The translations under genes and the position numbers were made by a program. A model generated the notes under the pieces. That model made no database searches, had not been told where the DNA came from, and saw only the letters and a list, made by a program, of their open reading frames with translations. From Kocuria rhizophila DC2201 (GTDB taxonomy: Bacteria; Actinomycetota; Actinomycetes; Actinomycetales; Micrococcaceae), in the NCBI RefSeq assembly GCF_000010285.1, contig NC_010617.1:2170001-2234000 (forward strand): DNA of 64,000 nt. The letters run 5' to 3'. Positions 43,133 to 52,183 of the stretch are shown here, one piece after another (position 1 is the first letter of the stretch; every line of letters begins with the position of its first letter).

Positions 43133-45262
43133 TCAGCCGTTCTCCCGCTTACCACCCGGTTCCTGCCCGGGCACCCCGCCCTGGCCACCGCCGGGACCGG
43201 ACTGGGCGTCGTCGCCGCCCGGGCGCGGATCCTGGTGCTCCGGGACCTCCAGAGGGTGCTCCGGCTTGGCGGCCACCGCCTGGTCCTGGGGGGCCATGGT
43301 GCTGGGGTCCTGCAGGTTCTTGCGGCGGGCCTCCTCGTGCTCCGCGGCGGTGACCACCGGGGGCACGTCCGAGATCTCGCGCTCCTCGCCGGACTGCCAC
43401 ACGGGACGCACATCGCGCAGGGTCACGTCCCGGAAGATCTCCCGGATCTGGGCCTCGTTGAGGGTCTCCTTCTCCAGCAGCTCGAGCGCCAGGCGGTCCA
43501 GCACCGGGCGGTTCTGCAGCAGGATCTGGTGGGCCTCGTCGTGGGCCTGCTCGAGCAGCAGCCGCACCTCGTCGTCCACGATGCCCAGGGTGCGGTCCGA
43601 GTACTCCTTGGAGCCGGAGCCCATCTCGCGGCCCACGAACGGGTCCGAGTTGTCCCCGCCGATCTTCACGGAGCCGATCTTGGCGCTCATCCCGTACTGG
43701 GTGACCATCTTCCGGGCGGTGTCCGTGGCCTTCTGGATGTCGTTGGAGGCGCCGGTGGAGGGGTCGTGGAACACGATTTCCTCGGCCGCGCGCCCGCCCA
43801 TGGCGTAGGCCATCTGGTCCAGCAGCTCGTTGCGGGTGGTGGAGTACTTGTCGTCCGAGGGCATCACCATGGTGTAGCCCAGGGCCCGCCCGCGCGGCAG
43901 GATGGTGATCTTGGTGACCGGGTCCGTGTTGCGCAGGGCCGCCGCCACCAGGGCGTGGCCGCCCTCGTGGTAGGCCGTGACCTTGCGCTCCAGCTCCTTC
44001 ATCACGCGGGAGCGCTTCTGCGGACCGGCGATCACGCGGTCGATGGCCTCGTCCACGGCGCGGTCGTCGATCAGCTGCGCGTGGGAGCGCGCCGTGAGCA
44101 GTGCGGCCTCGTTCATCACGTTGGCCAGCTCGGCGCCCGTGAAGCCCGGGGTCCGCTTGGCCACGGACGCGAGGTCCACGTTCTGCGCGAGCGGCTTGTT
44201 CTTGGCGTGCACGCGCAGGATCTGCTCGCGGCCCTTCATGTCCGGGGCGTCCACGCCGATCTGGCGGTCGAAGCGGCCCGGGCGCAGCAGCGCGGGGTCC
44301 AGCACGTCCGGGCGGTTGGTCGCGGCGATCAGGATCACGTTGGTGTTGGCGTCGAAGCCGTCCATCTCCACGAGGAGCTGGTTCAGCGTCTGCTCGCGCT
44401 CGTCGTTGCCGCCGCCCATGCCGGCGCCGCGCTGACGGCCCACGGCGTCGATCTCGTCCACGAAGATGATGGCCGGGGCGTTCTCCTTGGCCTGCTGGAA
44501 GAGGTCGCGCACGCGGGAGGCGCCCACGCCCACGAACATCTCCACGAAGTCCGAGCCGGAGATGGAGTAGAACGGCACACCGGCCTCACCGGCCACGGCC
44601 TTGGCCAGCAGGGTCTTGCCCGTGCCGGGAGGGCCGTAGAGCAGCACACCCTTGGGCACCTTGGCGCCCACCGCGGTGAAGCGGTCGTGCTCCACCAGGA
44701 ACTGCTTGATCTCGTCGAGCTCCTGGACGGCCTCGTCCGCGCCGGCCACGTCCGCGAACGTGACCTCTGAGTTCTCCTTGTTGAACATCTTGGCCTTCGA
44801 GCGGCCGAACTTCATGGCCTGCCCACCGGTCTGCATGCGGGAGAAGATGAACCAGAAGATGCCCATGATGATCAGGAAGGGCAGCAGGAAGCGCACCAGG
44901 GACAGGAACCAGTTGTTCTCCACGGGCTGGTCCGTGAAGCCCTCCAGGTGCGCCTGGTCCATGGTCTTCACGACCTCTTCGGCGCGGGGCTTGACGTAGT
45001 AGAACTCCACGTCCTTGCCCAGGTTGCGGTCACCCTGGTTGAGGTCGTCCTTGAGGGAGAGCTCCACCTTCTGCTCGCCGTCGTAGATCTTGGCCTCTTT
45101 GACCTTGTCCTGCTCGAGCAGGTCTAGGCCCACGTTGGTGTCCACGCGGGACGTGGTGGGGCTGAAGAAGCTCGCTCCCACGGGAACCAGGACCACAATG
45201 GCCAGCAGGATCCAGAAGATGGGGCCCTTGAAGAAACTCGTGGGTTTTTTTGCCGTGGCCAA
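43133..45262 (-). CDS. ftsH: ATP-dependent zinc metalloprotease FtsH
   Basis: A 709-residue membrane protease that degrades membrane and regulatory proteins. It has two membrane helices at residues about 13-33 and 118-138. The AAA domain has Walker A '[19 protein letters not shown]' and '[20 protein letters not shown]'. The zinc protease motif HEGGH lies in '[20 protein letters not shown]'. The C-terminal tail is Gly/Pro/Gln-rich. The start codon is TTG at 45262, with GGGAGGA 8 nt upstream and no better ATG/GTG in register. A TACATT-type -10 lies near 45371-45376 on this strand. Confidence 0.96.
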   Translation of the reverse strand: MATAKKPTSFFKGPIFWILLAIVVLVPVGASFFSPTTSRVDTNVGLDLLEQDKVKEAKIYDGEQKVELSLKDDLNQGDRNLGKDVEFYYVKPRAEEVVKTMDQAHLEGFTDQPVENNWFLSLVRFLLPFLIIMGIFWFIFSRMQTGGQAMKFGRSKAKMFNKENSEVTFADVAGADEAVQELDEIKQFLVEHDRFTAVGAKVPKGVLLYGPPGTGKTLLAKAVAGEAGVPFYSISGSDFVEMFVGVGASRVRDLFQQAKENAPAIIFVDEIDAVGRQRGAGMGGGNDEREQTLNQLLVEMDGFDANTNVILIAATNRPDVLDPALLRPGRFDRQIGVDAPDMKGREQILRVHAKNKPLAQNVDLASVAKRTPGFTGAELANVMNEAALLTARSHAQLIDDRAVDEAIDRVIAGPQKRSRVMKELERKVTAYHEGGHALVAAALRNTDPVTKITILPRGRALGYTMVMPSDDKYSTTRNELLDQMAYAMGGRAAEEIVFHDPSTGASNDIQKATDTARKMVTQYGMSAKIGSVKIGGDNSDPFVGREMGSGSKEYSDRTLGIVDDEVRLLLEQAHDEAHQILLQNRPVLDRLALELLEKETLNEAQIREIFRDVTLRDVRPVWQSGEEREISDVPPVVTAAEHEEARRKNLQDPSTMAPQDQAVAAKPEHPLEVPEHQDPRPGGDDAQSGPGGGQGGVPGQEPGGKRENG

Positions 45263-45526
45263 GCCGTTGATCCTCCCGTGGACGTGTCACGCCGCGCCCC
45301 GCTCGCATGTCGGCGGACCGCCCCCGGTGCACGGGGGTTCGGACACGCGGGCCGTGGCGCGTTTGGCACAATGTATCGCTTCGTGCGGCGCCGCAGCGCC
45401 TCGTGCGCCGCCCGTTCTTTCACAGCGCACACGGACCGGCCACGGTACACGGGCCCGCCCGGTGCGGGCTGGGAGCTGCGGTGGCGGGGCCTGGGTGGCC
45501 GGGTCACGCGCGGCGGCGCGCCCGGC

Positions 45527-46078
45527 TCACTGGTAGACGTGCGGGGCCAGGGTGGCGATGCAGTCCAGGTTGCGGTACTGCTCCGCGAAGTCCAGCCCGT
45601 AGCCCACCACGAACTCGTTGGGGATGTCCCATCCCACGTAGCGGACGTCGATGTCGGTCTTCATGGCCTCGGGCTTGCGCAGCAGCGCGCAGATCTCCAC
45701 GGAGCGCGTGCCGCGCGACTCCAGGTTGGTGCGCAGCCAGGAGAGGGTGAGGCCGGAGTCGATCACGTCCTCCACGATCAGCACGTCCTTGCCGTGCAGG
45801 TCCGTGTCCAGGTCCTTGAGGATCCGCACCACGCCGGAGGACTTGGTTCCGGAGCCGTAGGAGGACACCGCCATCCAGTCCATGGGGTACTGGCCCTGCA
45901 GCTCGCGCATCAGGTCCGCCATCACGGGCACGGCGCCCTTGAGCACGCCCACGAGCAGCACGTCCCGGCCCTCGTAGTCGCGGTCGATCTGCTGCGCGAG
46001 CTCGCGGACTTTCTCGGCGATCTGCTCCTTGGTGAACAGGATGCTGCTCAGATCCTCGTGGACGTGTTCGGCCTTCAC
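45527..46078 (-). CDS. hpt: Hypoxanthine phosphoribosyltransferase
   Basis: A 183-residue purine salvage enzyme making IMP or GMP from hypoxanthine or guanine and PRPP. The PRPP loop is 'KDVLIVEDVIDSGLTLSWL', with 'LLVGVLKGAVPVMADLMREL' and 'YVGWDIPNEFVVGYGLDFAE' as substrate regions. The length is normal. The GTG at 46078 overlaps the tilS TGA by 4 nt, the same pairing as in many Gram-positive genomes. A 264-nt spacer with the ftsH promoter follows. Confidence 0.96.
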   Translation of the reverse strand: MKAEHVHEDLSSILFTKEQIAEKVRELAQQIDRDYEGRDVLLVGVLKGAVPVMADLMRELQGQYPMDWMAVSSYGSGTKSSGVVRILKDLDTDLHGKDVLIVEDVIDSGLTLSWLRTNLESRGTRSVEICALLRKPEAMKTDIDVRYVGWDIPNEFVVGYGLDFAEQYRNLDCIATLAPHVYQ

Positions 46079-47199
46079 TGGGCACTCCCGGGGTTGTTCT
46101 GGGTGGTGGTTCTCTGCTGGGGCGCCGGGCTGGGCTCTCCGCGCAGCTCCAGGCACCCCCGCGCACGGTCCGCGTCCGGGCGGTGCCGCCACGCTGACAC
46201 CTTACCCGCCAGCTGCACGGGCCCGGCCTCGCCGTGGCCGAGGGCGAAGTCCTCCAGCGCTCCCAGCCGCTCGAACGTGGGCGTCTCCCCGCCCGCGGCC
46301 ACGCACGCCCGGGCCAGCACACGACGCCGCAGGGCCGCCGGGGTGGCCTGCAGCACCGCGCCGTCCAGCACCACCGCGTGCTCCGGTTCCGCACGGCTCG
46401 GAGCCAGCAGGGCGGCGTCGTAGGCGGCCGCGGCCTGCTCCTCGAGATAGTCCGCGTCCGCACCGAGCACCGACGCCGTGCGGGCCAGGGCCCTGCCGAC
46501 GCCGGGTCCGAGCTGGGCCTCCAGGTGGGGCAGCACCTCGTGGCGGATCCGGGAGCGGGTCAGCGCGGTGTCCGCGTTGCTGGGATCGAGCCAGGGCTCC
46601 AGGCCCTCGGCGGCGCACACCGTCTCGGTCTCCGCACGGGTGACGTTGAGCAGCGGGCGCAGGTAGAGCACACCGTCCTCGACGCGGCGCTCGGGCATCC
46701 CGGACAGCGAGCGCGTGCCGGAGCCGCGGGTCAGCCCGAGCAGCACCGTCTCGGCCTGGTCGTCGCGGGTGTGGCCGAGCAGCACGGCGGCGGCGCCCGT
46801 GCGGGCGACCACCGAACGGAAGGCCTCGTAGCGGGCGAGCCGGGCGGCCATCTCCGGGCCGGTGCCGCGGCGGGTCACGTGCACGCGCTCCACGTGGACC
46901 GGGTCCAGCCCCAGCCCCCGCAGGGTCTGGGCGGCGCGGTGGGCGACCTCCCCCGAGCCGTCCTGCAGCTGGTGGTCCACCACCACCGCCCCCACGCGGC
47001 ACGTGCCGCGGCGCTGCAGGTGGGCCGCGGCCGCCGCGAGCGCGAGCGAGTCCGCTCCCCCGCTGCAGCCGAGCAGCACCAGGGGCGGGGCCTCACCACG
47101 GGAGCGGGCGGCGTCGAGCACCGGATCCAGTGTGCGCCGCACCGCACGCCGCACCCGGGCGACGGTCGGGTTCAGGCGGCCGCTGCGTCCTCGCTGCAC
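46075..47199 (-). CDS. tilS: tRNA(Ile)-lysidine synthetase
   Basis: A 374-residue N-type ATP pyrophosphatase that converts C34 of tRNA-Ile(CAU) to lysidine so that it reads AUA. The PP-loop reads 'LLGCSGGADSLALAAAAAHL' at about residues 42-61. 'AVLLGHTRDDQAETVLLGLT' and 'YLRPLLNVTRAETE' are typical, and the C-terminal substrate-binding part is short. The GTG at 47199 begins 4 nt after the HTH gene stop, with no strong ribosome binding site, so translation probably continues from upstream. Confidence 0.94.
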   Translation of the reverse strand: MQRGRSGRLNPTVARVRRAVRRTLDPVLDAARSRGEAPPLVLLGCSGGADSLALAAAAAHLQRRGTCRVGAVVVDHQLQDGSGEVAHRAAQTLRGLGLDPVHVERVHVTRRGTGPEMAARLARYEAFRSVVARTGAAAVLLGHTRDDQAETVLLGLTRGSGTRSLSGMPERRVEDGVLYLRPLLNVTRAETETVCAAEGLEPWLDPSNADTALTRSRIRHEVLPHLEAQLGPGVGRALARTASVLGADADYLEEQAAAAYDAALLAPSRAEPEHAVVLDGAVLQATPAALRRRVLARACVAAGGETPTFERLGALEDFALGHGEAGPVQLAGKVSAWRHRPDADRARGCLELRGEPSPAPQQRTTTQNNPGSAQ

Positions 47200-47203
47200 C
47201 GGC

Positions 47204-47665
47204 TCAGCCCTGAGAGGCGCTCTTGCGCTGGGCGCACTCCTCGGCCATGGCCAGCACCTTGGAGAGCACGGGGGTGTTCTCCCCGAGCATCACCAGGGCG
47301 CGCTCCAGCTCCCCCGCGGGGACCACCGAGGCAAGTGCGGTCACGGCGTCCGTGTCCGTGGTGATGCCGGTGCGGATCTGGGACGTGGAAAGCACCGGCT
47401 GCGAGGCCTCCACGCGGCTCAGGACGGCCTCGAGGTCCGAGGAGCCCGCGCTGTCCTCGAGCATGACCAGGCGTTCGTAGACGGCCGGGTTGCCGATCTT
47501 GATGCGTCGGCCGCTGATGAGCTGCGAGAGCATGGGCGCGGAGAGCCCCAGCACCTGGGCCAGCCTGCGCTGGGTGATGCCGTAGGCCCCCACCACGGCG
47601 CCGAAGCGCTCCGACAGCGGTTGACCGTACAGCCGGATCTGCTGGTTGATGTTTTCAGAGCTCAC
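47204..47665 (-). CDS. Helix-turn-helix transcriptional regulator, inserted before tilS
   Basis: A 153-residue protein with an N-terminal Cro/XRE-type HTH at about residues 22-50 (YGITQRRLAQVLGLSAPMLS then QLISGRRIKIGNPAVYERLV). Its helical C-terminal part shows a repeated 'LERALVMLGENTPVLSKVL' character. The effector and target are unknown. The GTG at 47665 lacks a ribosome binding site, and an AT-poor CAAGAT lies 6 nt upstream. In other actinobacteria the DUF2342 gene is usually followed directly by tilS, so this gene looks like a lineage-specific insertion. It is probably co-transcribed with tilS and hpt. Confidence 0.8.
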   Translation of the reverse strand: MSSENINQQIRLYGQPLSERFGAVVGAYGITQRRLAQVLGLSAPMLSQLISGRRIKIGNPAVYERLVMLEDSAGSSDLEAVLSRVEASQPVLSTSQIRTGITTDTDAVTALASVVPAGELERALVMLGENTPVLSKVLAMAEECAQRKSASQG

Positions 47666-47717
47666 GGGGTCATCTTGGCACACCGATCTGAAGTCGGGCC
47701 GGGTGCCGGGGGGCGGC

Positions 47718-48815
47718 TCAGCCGAGCACGCGCCGCTCCCAGGCCTCGGGGTCGTGGATCTCGGCCTCCGTGGGCAGGGTCTGCGGGGAGCTCCACACCG
47801 TGTTGAAGCTCTCCATGCCCACACGCTCCACCACGTGCTCCACGAACTTCTGCCCGTTGCTGTACTGGCGCATCTTGGCGTCCATGCCCAGCAGGGAGCG
47901 GACCATCCGGTCCAGCGCCCCGTGGGTCGAGGAGCGCGCGTCGAAGCGGCGGCGGATAGTCTTGACCGTGGGCACGATGCTGGCGTCCACGGCGTCCATC
48001 ACGGCGTTCGCGTGGCCCTCCAGCAGGGACATCACGGCGGTCACGTGGGAGAGGGTGGCGCGCTCCTCGTCCGTGAGCAGGTGGGTGAGGGGTCCCAGCC
48101 CGGCGTCCGGGCGGGGGTCCCTGGAGCGCCCGGCGAGGGAGGCCCCCACGGCGCGCAGCCGCTGCCAGGCGCCGGCGTCCAGGGAGCCCAGCCGGGAGAT
48201 CTGCTCGAGCATGTGGTCCCGCAGCCACGGGGCCGCGGCGAACTGCACGCGGTGCGTCTGCTCGTGCAGGCACACCCACAGTCGGAAGTCCTCGGGGGCC
48301 ACGTTGAGCTCCCGCTCGGTCCACAGCACGTTGGGGGCCACGAACATCAGGCGCCCCCCGGGGTGGCTGCGGGCGGCCCGCTCGGAGACGAGCCCGGCGT
48401 AGGGGTCGTACTGCCCGAGCACCTTGGAGGACAGGAAGCCCACCAGGGCCCCTATCTCCGCGGCCGTGGCCGTGGGGGCGATCCCGCGCTGCGCGGCGGC
48501 GAACTTGGCGGGGTCCTTCGCGCTCAGCCGGTCGAACACCGGCTGCATCAGCACGGAGAAGGTCTGGGTGTTGGCCTTGGCCCACCCCGCACGGTCCACC
48601 ACCAGCACGGTGGAGTCACGCAGGTTCTCCGCGGCGTCCAGCCCGGTGATGACGTGCACGTGGTGCACGGACTCGTGGGCGAAGTAGCGCAGGGACTCCA
48701 CGGCCCTGGAGATCTCGCGGGGCTCAGGGGTGGGCCCCGGGGGCGTGACCTTCGCGGCGATCTGCGCGGCGGCATCCCAGTCGACCAGCGAACGGCGGGT
48801 CAGTTCTCGGCTCAT
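47718..48815 (-). CDS. DUF2342 zinc-dependent metalloprotease-like protein
   Basis: A 365-residue protein of the DUF2342 family (Rv3626c type), annotated elsewhere as a zinc-dependent metalloprotease or F420-biosynthesis-associated protein. It contains HExxH as HEQTH in 'FRLWVCLHEQTHRVQFAAAP' near residue 180, and 'LSHVTAVMSLLEGHANAVMD', a possible downstream metal ligand region. No signal peptide is seen, so it is cytoplasmic. Substrate unknown. It follows the carboxypeptidase gene by 75 nt, as in Mycobacterium. The ATG at 48815 is chosen over 48848 because MSRELTRRS begins the conserved region. Confidence 0.88.
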   Translation of the reverse strand: MSRELTRRSLVDWDAAAQIAAKVTPPGPTPEPREISRAVESLRYFAHESVHHVHVITGLDAAENLRDSTVLVVDRAGWAKANTQTFSVLMQPVFDRLSAKDPAKFAAAQRGIAPTATAAEIGALVGFLSSKVLGQYDPYAGLVSERAARSHPGGRLMFVAPNVLWTERELNVAPEDFRLWVCLHEQTHRVQFAAAPWLRDHMLEQISRLGSLDAGAWQRLRAVGASLAGRSRDPRPDAGLGPLTHLLTDEERATLSHVTAVMSLLEGHANAVMDAVDASIVPTVKTIRRRFDARSSTHGALDRMVRSLLGMDAKMRQYSNGQKFVEHVVERVGMESFNTVWSSPQTLPTEAEIHDPEAWERRVLG

Positions 48816-48890
48816 GGGCACACTCAACCACACCGCTCCGACCCGCACAGAAGGGCCACGCTCGGGGTCACCCCGGGTGCCGTGGACCGC

Positions 48891-50450
48891 TCACCGGCTC
48901 CGGGTGAGCTCCGCGACCGTGCGGTCCACGCGGTCCTTGGCCCGGGCGGTGTGCCCCGTGACGCCGTTGAGCACCACCGCGTAGACGAGCACGGCCCCGT
49001 CCTCCCGCTGCACGTACCCGCTGAGCGCCACCACGTCCAGCAGCGTGCCGGTCTTGGCCCGGGCCACCCCTCGGGCAGGCTGCTCCGCGGGGTCGTCGAA
49101 ACGCTCCGCGAGGGTTCCGGTGCCACCGGCCACGGGCAGCCCGCGCCCGTACGGGCCGAACCGCGGTTCCGTGAGCAGCGTGTCCACGGCCCGGGCGAGT
49201 GTGGCGGCCGTGACCCGGTTGCCCGGTGCCATGCCGCTCGCGTCCAGCACCCGCAGCCCGGAGGTGTCGATCCCGTGCTCGCGCAGCGCGGCCGGCAGCA
49301 GGTCCTGGACCCCTGCCACGCTCGCCTCCCGTCCGGAGCGTGCCGCCGCGACCCGGGTGAGGGTCTCGGCGAGGGAGTTGTCCGAGTGCGCGAGCATGTA
49401 GGCGCTCTGCTCGTGCACCGGGGCGGACTCCACCCGTGCGAGCTCGGTGGCCCCCTCGGGTGCCCGGGCGGTCCCCCGCGCGGTGACCGCGGCGTCGCCC
49501 AGCTCCTTCTGCAGCTGCCGGGAGAACTCTGCGAGGGCCTCGCCCGCGGGGTCCGCGGGCCGCCGCCCACGGTCCCCGGGATCGGTGCCGTCCGCGGCGG
49601 GCACCCGGTGGGAGTACAGCGCGATGGGTGCAACCCGGGAGATCTCCCCCGAGGCGACGTCCTCCTTCTCCCACGCCGGGTTCAGGTCCGGGCCGGCGAA
49701 CAGACTCGTGTCCACCGTGACCTCCACGGCACCGGGCACCCCGTCCGGCGAGCGCTGCTCGAGCGCCCGCGCGGTGCGCCGGGCCAGGGTCCCGAGTCCC
49801 GCGTGGCCGTTGACCGCCGCGGGGTCCCCCTGCCCCGGGGCGAGCATCGTGTCTCCCCCCGCCACCAGGGTCAGCGCCCCGGGCCCGCCGCTCACCACGG
49901 TGGTCACCAGCCGGTCCTGGGCCCCCACGTGCTCGGCCACCGCCAGGGCACTCAGCAGCTTCTGGTTCGAGGCGGGCACCACGGGGCGGGCCTGCTCCCG
50001 CCCCGCCACCGGGCCGTCGGCTCCCAGCTCCCCCACCGCGGCGGTGACCACGCCGGGGGCTCCCTCGAGCTCGGCGTCCAGCGCCCGCTGGAGACCCTGC
50101 GCGGAGACGGCGCCGGACGACGACGCCGCGGGGCTGCCCGCGCCGCCGGGGACCGGGTCCGCGCCGCGGTCCGAGCCGTCCTCGGCACCGGTGCGCGCGC
50201 CCTCGTCGGCGCTGTCTCCCGACTCGGGGGTGCCGCCCGCGCCTGGCCCCGCGGCGGCGTCGTGGTCCGCGGCGCCGGACCCCTCCGCGAGCTCCTCGTG
50301 CGCCGCTCGCCACTGCGCGACGGGGCGCAGCTCACCGGCCAGGGCGGGGACCGCGAGCGCCGCGGAGGCCACGAGCGCGAGAGCCAGCAGCACGCACAGC
50401 AGCACCGGACCGCGGCGCGCGGCGCGGGGACGTGACGAGGTGGCCGGCAT
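48891..50450 (-). CDS. dacB: D-alanyl-D-alanine carboxypeptidase/endopeptidase (PBP4 type, S13)
   Basis: A 519-residue penicillin-binding protein that trims or cleaves peptidoglycan stem peptides outside the membrane. Residues about 12-38 are a signal or anchor helix, and residues 55-115 are a disordered Ala/Gly/Asp-rich linker. The catalytic triad motifs are S161-x-x-K164 (PASNQKLL), S356-D357-N358 (AHSDNSLAET) and K466-T467-G468 (AKTGTL). The start at 50450 is supported by GACAAT 7 nt upstream (leaderless pattern). It is divergent from ppa, as Rv3627c is from Rv3628. Confidence 0.94.
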   Translation of the reverse strand: MPATSSRPRAARRGPVLLCVLLALALVASAALAVPALAGELRPVAQWRAAHEELAEGSGAADHDAAAGPGAGGTPESGDSADEGARTGAEDGSDRGADPVPGGAGSPAASSSGAVSAQGLQRALDAELEGAPGVVTAAVGELGADGPVAGREQARPVVPASNQKLLSALAVAEHVGAQDRLVTTVVSGGPGALTLVAGGDTMLAPGQGDPAAVNGHAGLGTLARRTARALEQRSPDGVPGAVEVTVDTSLFAGPDLNPAWEKEDVASGEISRVAPIALYSHRVPAADGTDPGDRGRRPADPAGEALAEFSRQLQKELGDAAVTARGTARAPEGATELARVESAPVHEQSAYMLAHSDNSLAETLTRVAAARSGREASVAGVQDLLPAALREHGIDTSGLRVLDASGMAPGNRVTAATLARAVDTLLTEPRFGPYGRGLPVAGGTGTLAERFDDPAEQPARGVARAKTGTLLDVVALSGYVQREDGAVLVYAVVLNGVTGHTARAKDRVDRTVAELTRSR

Positions 50451-50457
50451 GGGCCCC

Positions 50458-50463
50458 ATTGTC
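50458..50463 (-). promoter_or_regulatory. -10 element GACAAT, leaderless start at 50450
   Basis: GACAAT on the minus strand, 7 nt before the ATG at 50450. It overlaps an alternative in-frame start, which it argues against. Confidence 0.5.
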
Positions 50464-50638
50464 CTGCACGGGTCTGACGGGGACAACGCTCAGCCCCGGC
50501 CCGCTGGGACCGCGGAGGGCGCGGCCGGTATCGTGGGAGCATCTGCCCTCACGGACGCCGCCGGGACCCGGTGGTGGCCGTGGGCGCCGGGTGAACGCCG
50601 TGCCCGGCCCACCTCACCACGATTCAAGGAGTGTCACC

Positions 50639-51154
50639 ATGGAGCTGGACGTCACCATCGAGATCCCCCGCGGTTCCCGCGTGAAGTACGAGATCGACCA
50701 CGAGACCGGCCGGATCCGCCTGGACCGCGTGCTCTTCACCTCCATGCAGTACCCCACGCACTACGGCTACTTCGAGGACACCCTGGGCGAGGACGGCGAC
50801 CCCCTGGACGCCATGGTCATCATGGACGTGGACATCATGCCCGGCGTGATCGTCGAGGCGCGCCCGATCGCGGTGTTCAACATGACGGACGAGGCCGGCG
50901 GGGACGCCAAGGTGCTGTGCGTGTCCACGGACAAGCGCTACGACGGGATCCAGGGCCTCGAGGACGTCAACGAGTTCCTGCAGAAGGAGATCCAGCACTT
51001 CTTCGAGCGCTACAAGGACCTCGAACCCAACAAGTGGGTCAAGGGTGAGGGCTGGGAGGGCAAGGAGACCGCCGAGCGCCTGATCGTGGAGGCGCAGCAG
51101 CGCTTCCAGCAGTCCCAGTACGACAACGCCGCGGAGGCGGAGCAGGACGACTGA
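50639..51154 (+). CDS. ppa: Inorganic pyrophosphatase
   Basis: A 171-residue family I pyrophosphatase that hydrolyses PPi to drive biosynthesis. It starts MELDVTIEIPRGSRVKYEID, has 'YPTHYGYFEDTLGEDGDPLD' (the E-D-x-D-P-x-D metal site as EDGDPLD) and 'VDIMPGVIVEARPIAVFNMT', typical of the family. The ATG has AAGGAG 7 nt upstream. The length is standard. The terminator at 51174-51213 follows. It is divergent from the dac gene. Confidence 0.97.
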   Translation: MELDVTIEIPRGSRVKYEIDHETGRIRLDRVLFTSMQYPTHYGYFEDTLGEDGDPLDAMVIMDVDIMPGVIVEARPIAVFNMTDEAGGDAKVLCVSTDKRYDGIQGLEDVNEFLQKEIQHFFERYKDLEPNKWVKGEGWEGKETAERLIVEAQQRFQQSQYDNAAEAEQDD

Positions 51155-51173
51155 GTCCCTCCCCCGTCCCGCA

Positions 51174-51213
51174 GAGGTCCCCGCAGCCGGTGCGTTCCGG
51201 CGGCGGGGACCTC
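51174..51213 (+). terminator. Terminator after ppa
   Basis: GAGGTCCCCGC (51174-51184) pairs perfectly with GCGGGGACCTC (51203-51213), an 11-bp stem 20 nt beyond the ppa stop. Confidence 0.75.
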
Positions 51214-51370
51214 GTCGTCCCGCCGCTTATGCGTGTCGCCGGGCCGTGGTGGGATGGTCTCGCTCCGGTGGCCGGGGTGCCGCGCAGCGCGCGGGTCGCC
51301 CGGTCCTCGGGCTCGGTGTTCCCGCGGTGCTCGCCCCACCGCACGTCCGTCCGTCCGGGAGGTGGTGTCC

Positions 51371-52150
51371 GTGTTCGATCCGCAGCACGGTGCTGACGAG
51401 CGTGTGTACGTCTTCCACGGCACCGCGTCCACCCAGGTGCTCGGCCCGGAGCGGCTCACGGACGGGGTTCGCGCGCTGCTCTCGGCGGCCGGGGCAGCAC
51501 CGGCACCCACACCCTCCCTCCACCCGGACATCGCCTCCCGGCCCTTCACCGCGGAGTCCGTGCAGCTGCCCGGGGAGCAGGCGCCGGCCACGTGGGCACG
51601 GCCCAGCAGCACCGTGGCGGAGGTGTCCGTGGACCTCGGGGCCGAGGAGTTCTGGGACCGGGTCCAGGCCGGCGCCTGGGCCACGTGGCGGGACCGCTGG
51701 CCCGAGGCCCCCCACGCCCCGCTGTACCCCCCGGAGGTCCCGGAGTGGCTCGCCGCGGCACCGCGCTGGGAGCTGGACCCCCTGGCGCCCGCTCTCGGGC
51801 CCGCGGCCTCCGGCGGCTGGGTGCGCAGCCCGTCCCAGGCGTGGGGCGAGGCCGCCCCGGCGCCACCGCCCGGAGCGGCCACCCGGTCCGGGACCCCCGG
51901 GCACCGGGGCATCGGGCTGTTCCAGCTGACCGACGTGGAGTCCTTCTGGATCTTCGCCCCGGAGCAGTACACCGCGGAGGTGGTGGCACGCTGCGAGTCA
52001 CTGGCCGAGGAGCACCCCGCCTTCACGTGGCTCACGGGCTACTTCGACGCCCGGGACGTGCCCGGTTCCCTGCGGCTGCCCACGGAGTGCCTGCCCGTGC
52101 TGCGGGCACACCTCGAGGCCGCGGGCTTCGCAGTGGACACGTGGTGGTGA
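51371..52150 (+). CDS. Uncharacterised protein, 259 aa
   Basis: I do not recognise this family. The protein begins VSVFDPQHGADERVYVFHGT and has a Pro/Ala-rich middle. A Trp-rich acidic segment ('EEFWDRVQAGAWATWRDRWP') is followed by a C-terminal part with 'GIGLFQLTDVESFWIFAPEQ' and 'FDARDVPGSLRLPTECLPVL'. It has no signal peptide or membrane helix. The many Trp and acidic residues suggest a soluble ligand- or protein-binding role. The GTG at 51371 is used because GGGAGG lies 8 nt upstream. Codon use is like its neighbours. Confidence 0.65.
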   Translation: MFDPQHGADERVYVFHGTASTQVLGPERLTDGVRALLSAAGAAPAPTPSLHPDIASRPFTAESVQLPGEQAPATWARPSSTVAEVSVDLGAEEFWDRVQAGAWATWRDRWPEAPHAPLYPPEVPEWLAAAPRWELDPLAPALGPAASGGWVRSPSQAWGEAAPAPPPGAATRSGTPGHRGIGLFQLTDVESFWIFAPEQYTAEVVARCESLAEEHPAFTWLTGYFDARDVPGSLRLPTECLPVLRAHLEAAGFAVDTWW

Positions 52151-52183
52151 GCGCGGGTGCCCCGCACCCGGGAGGCGGCCGGT

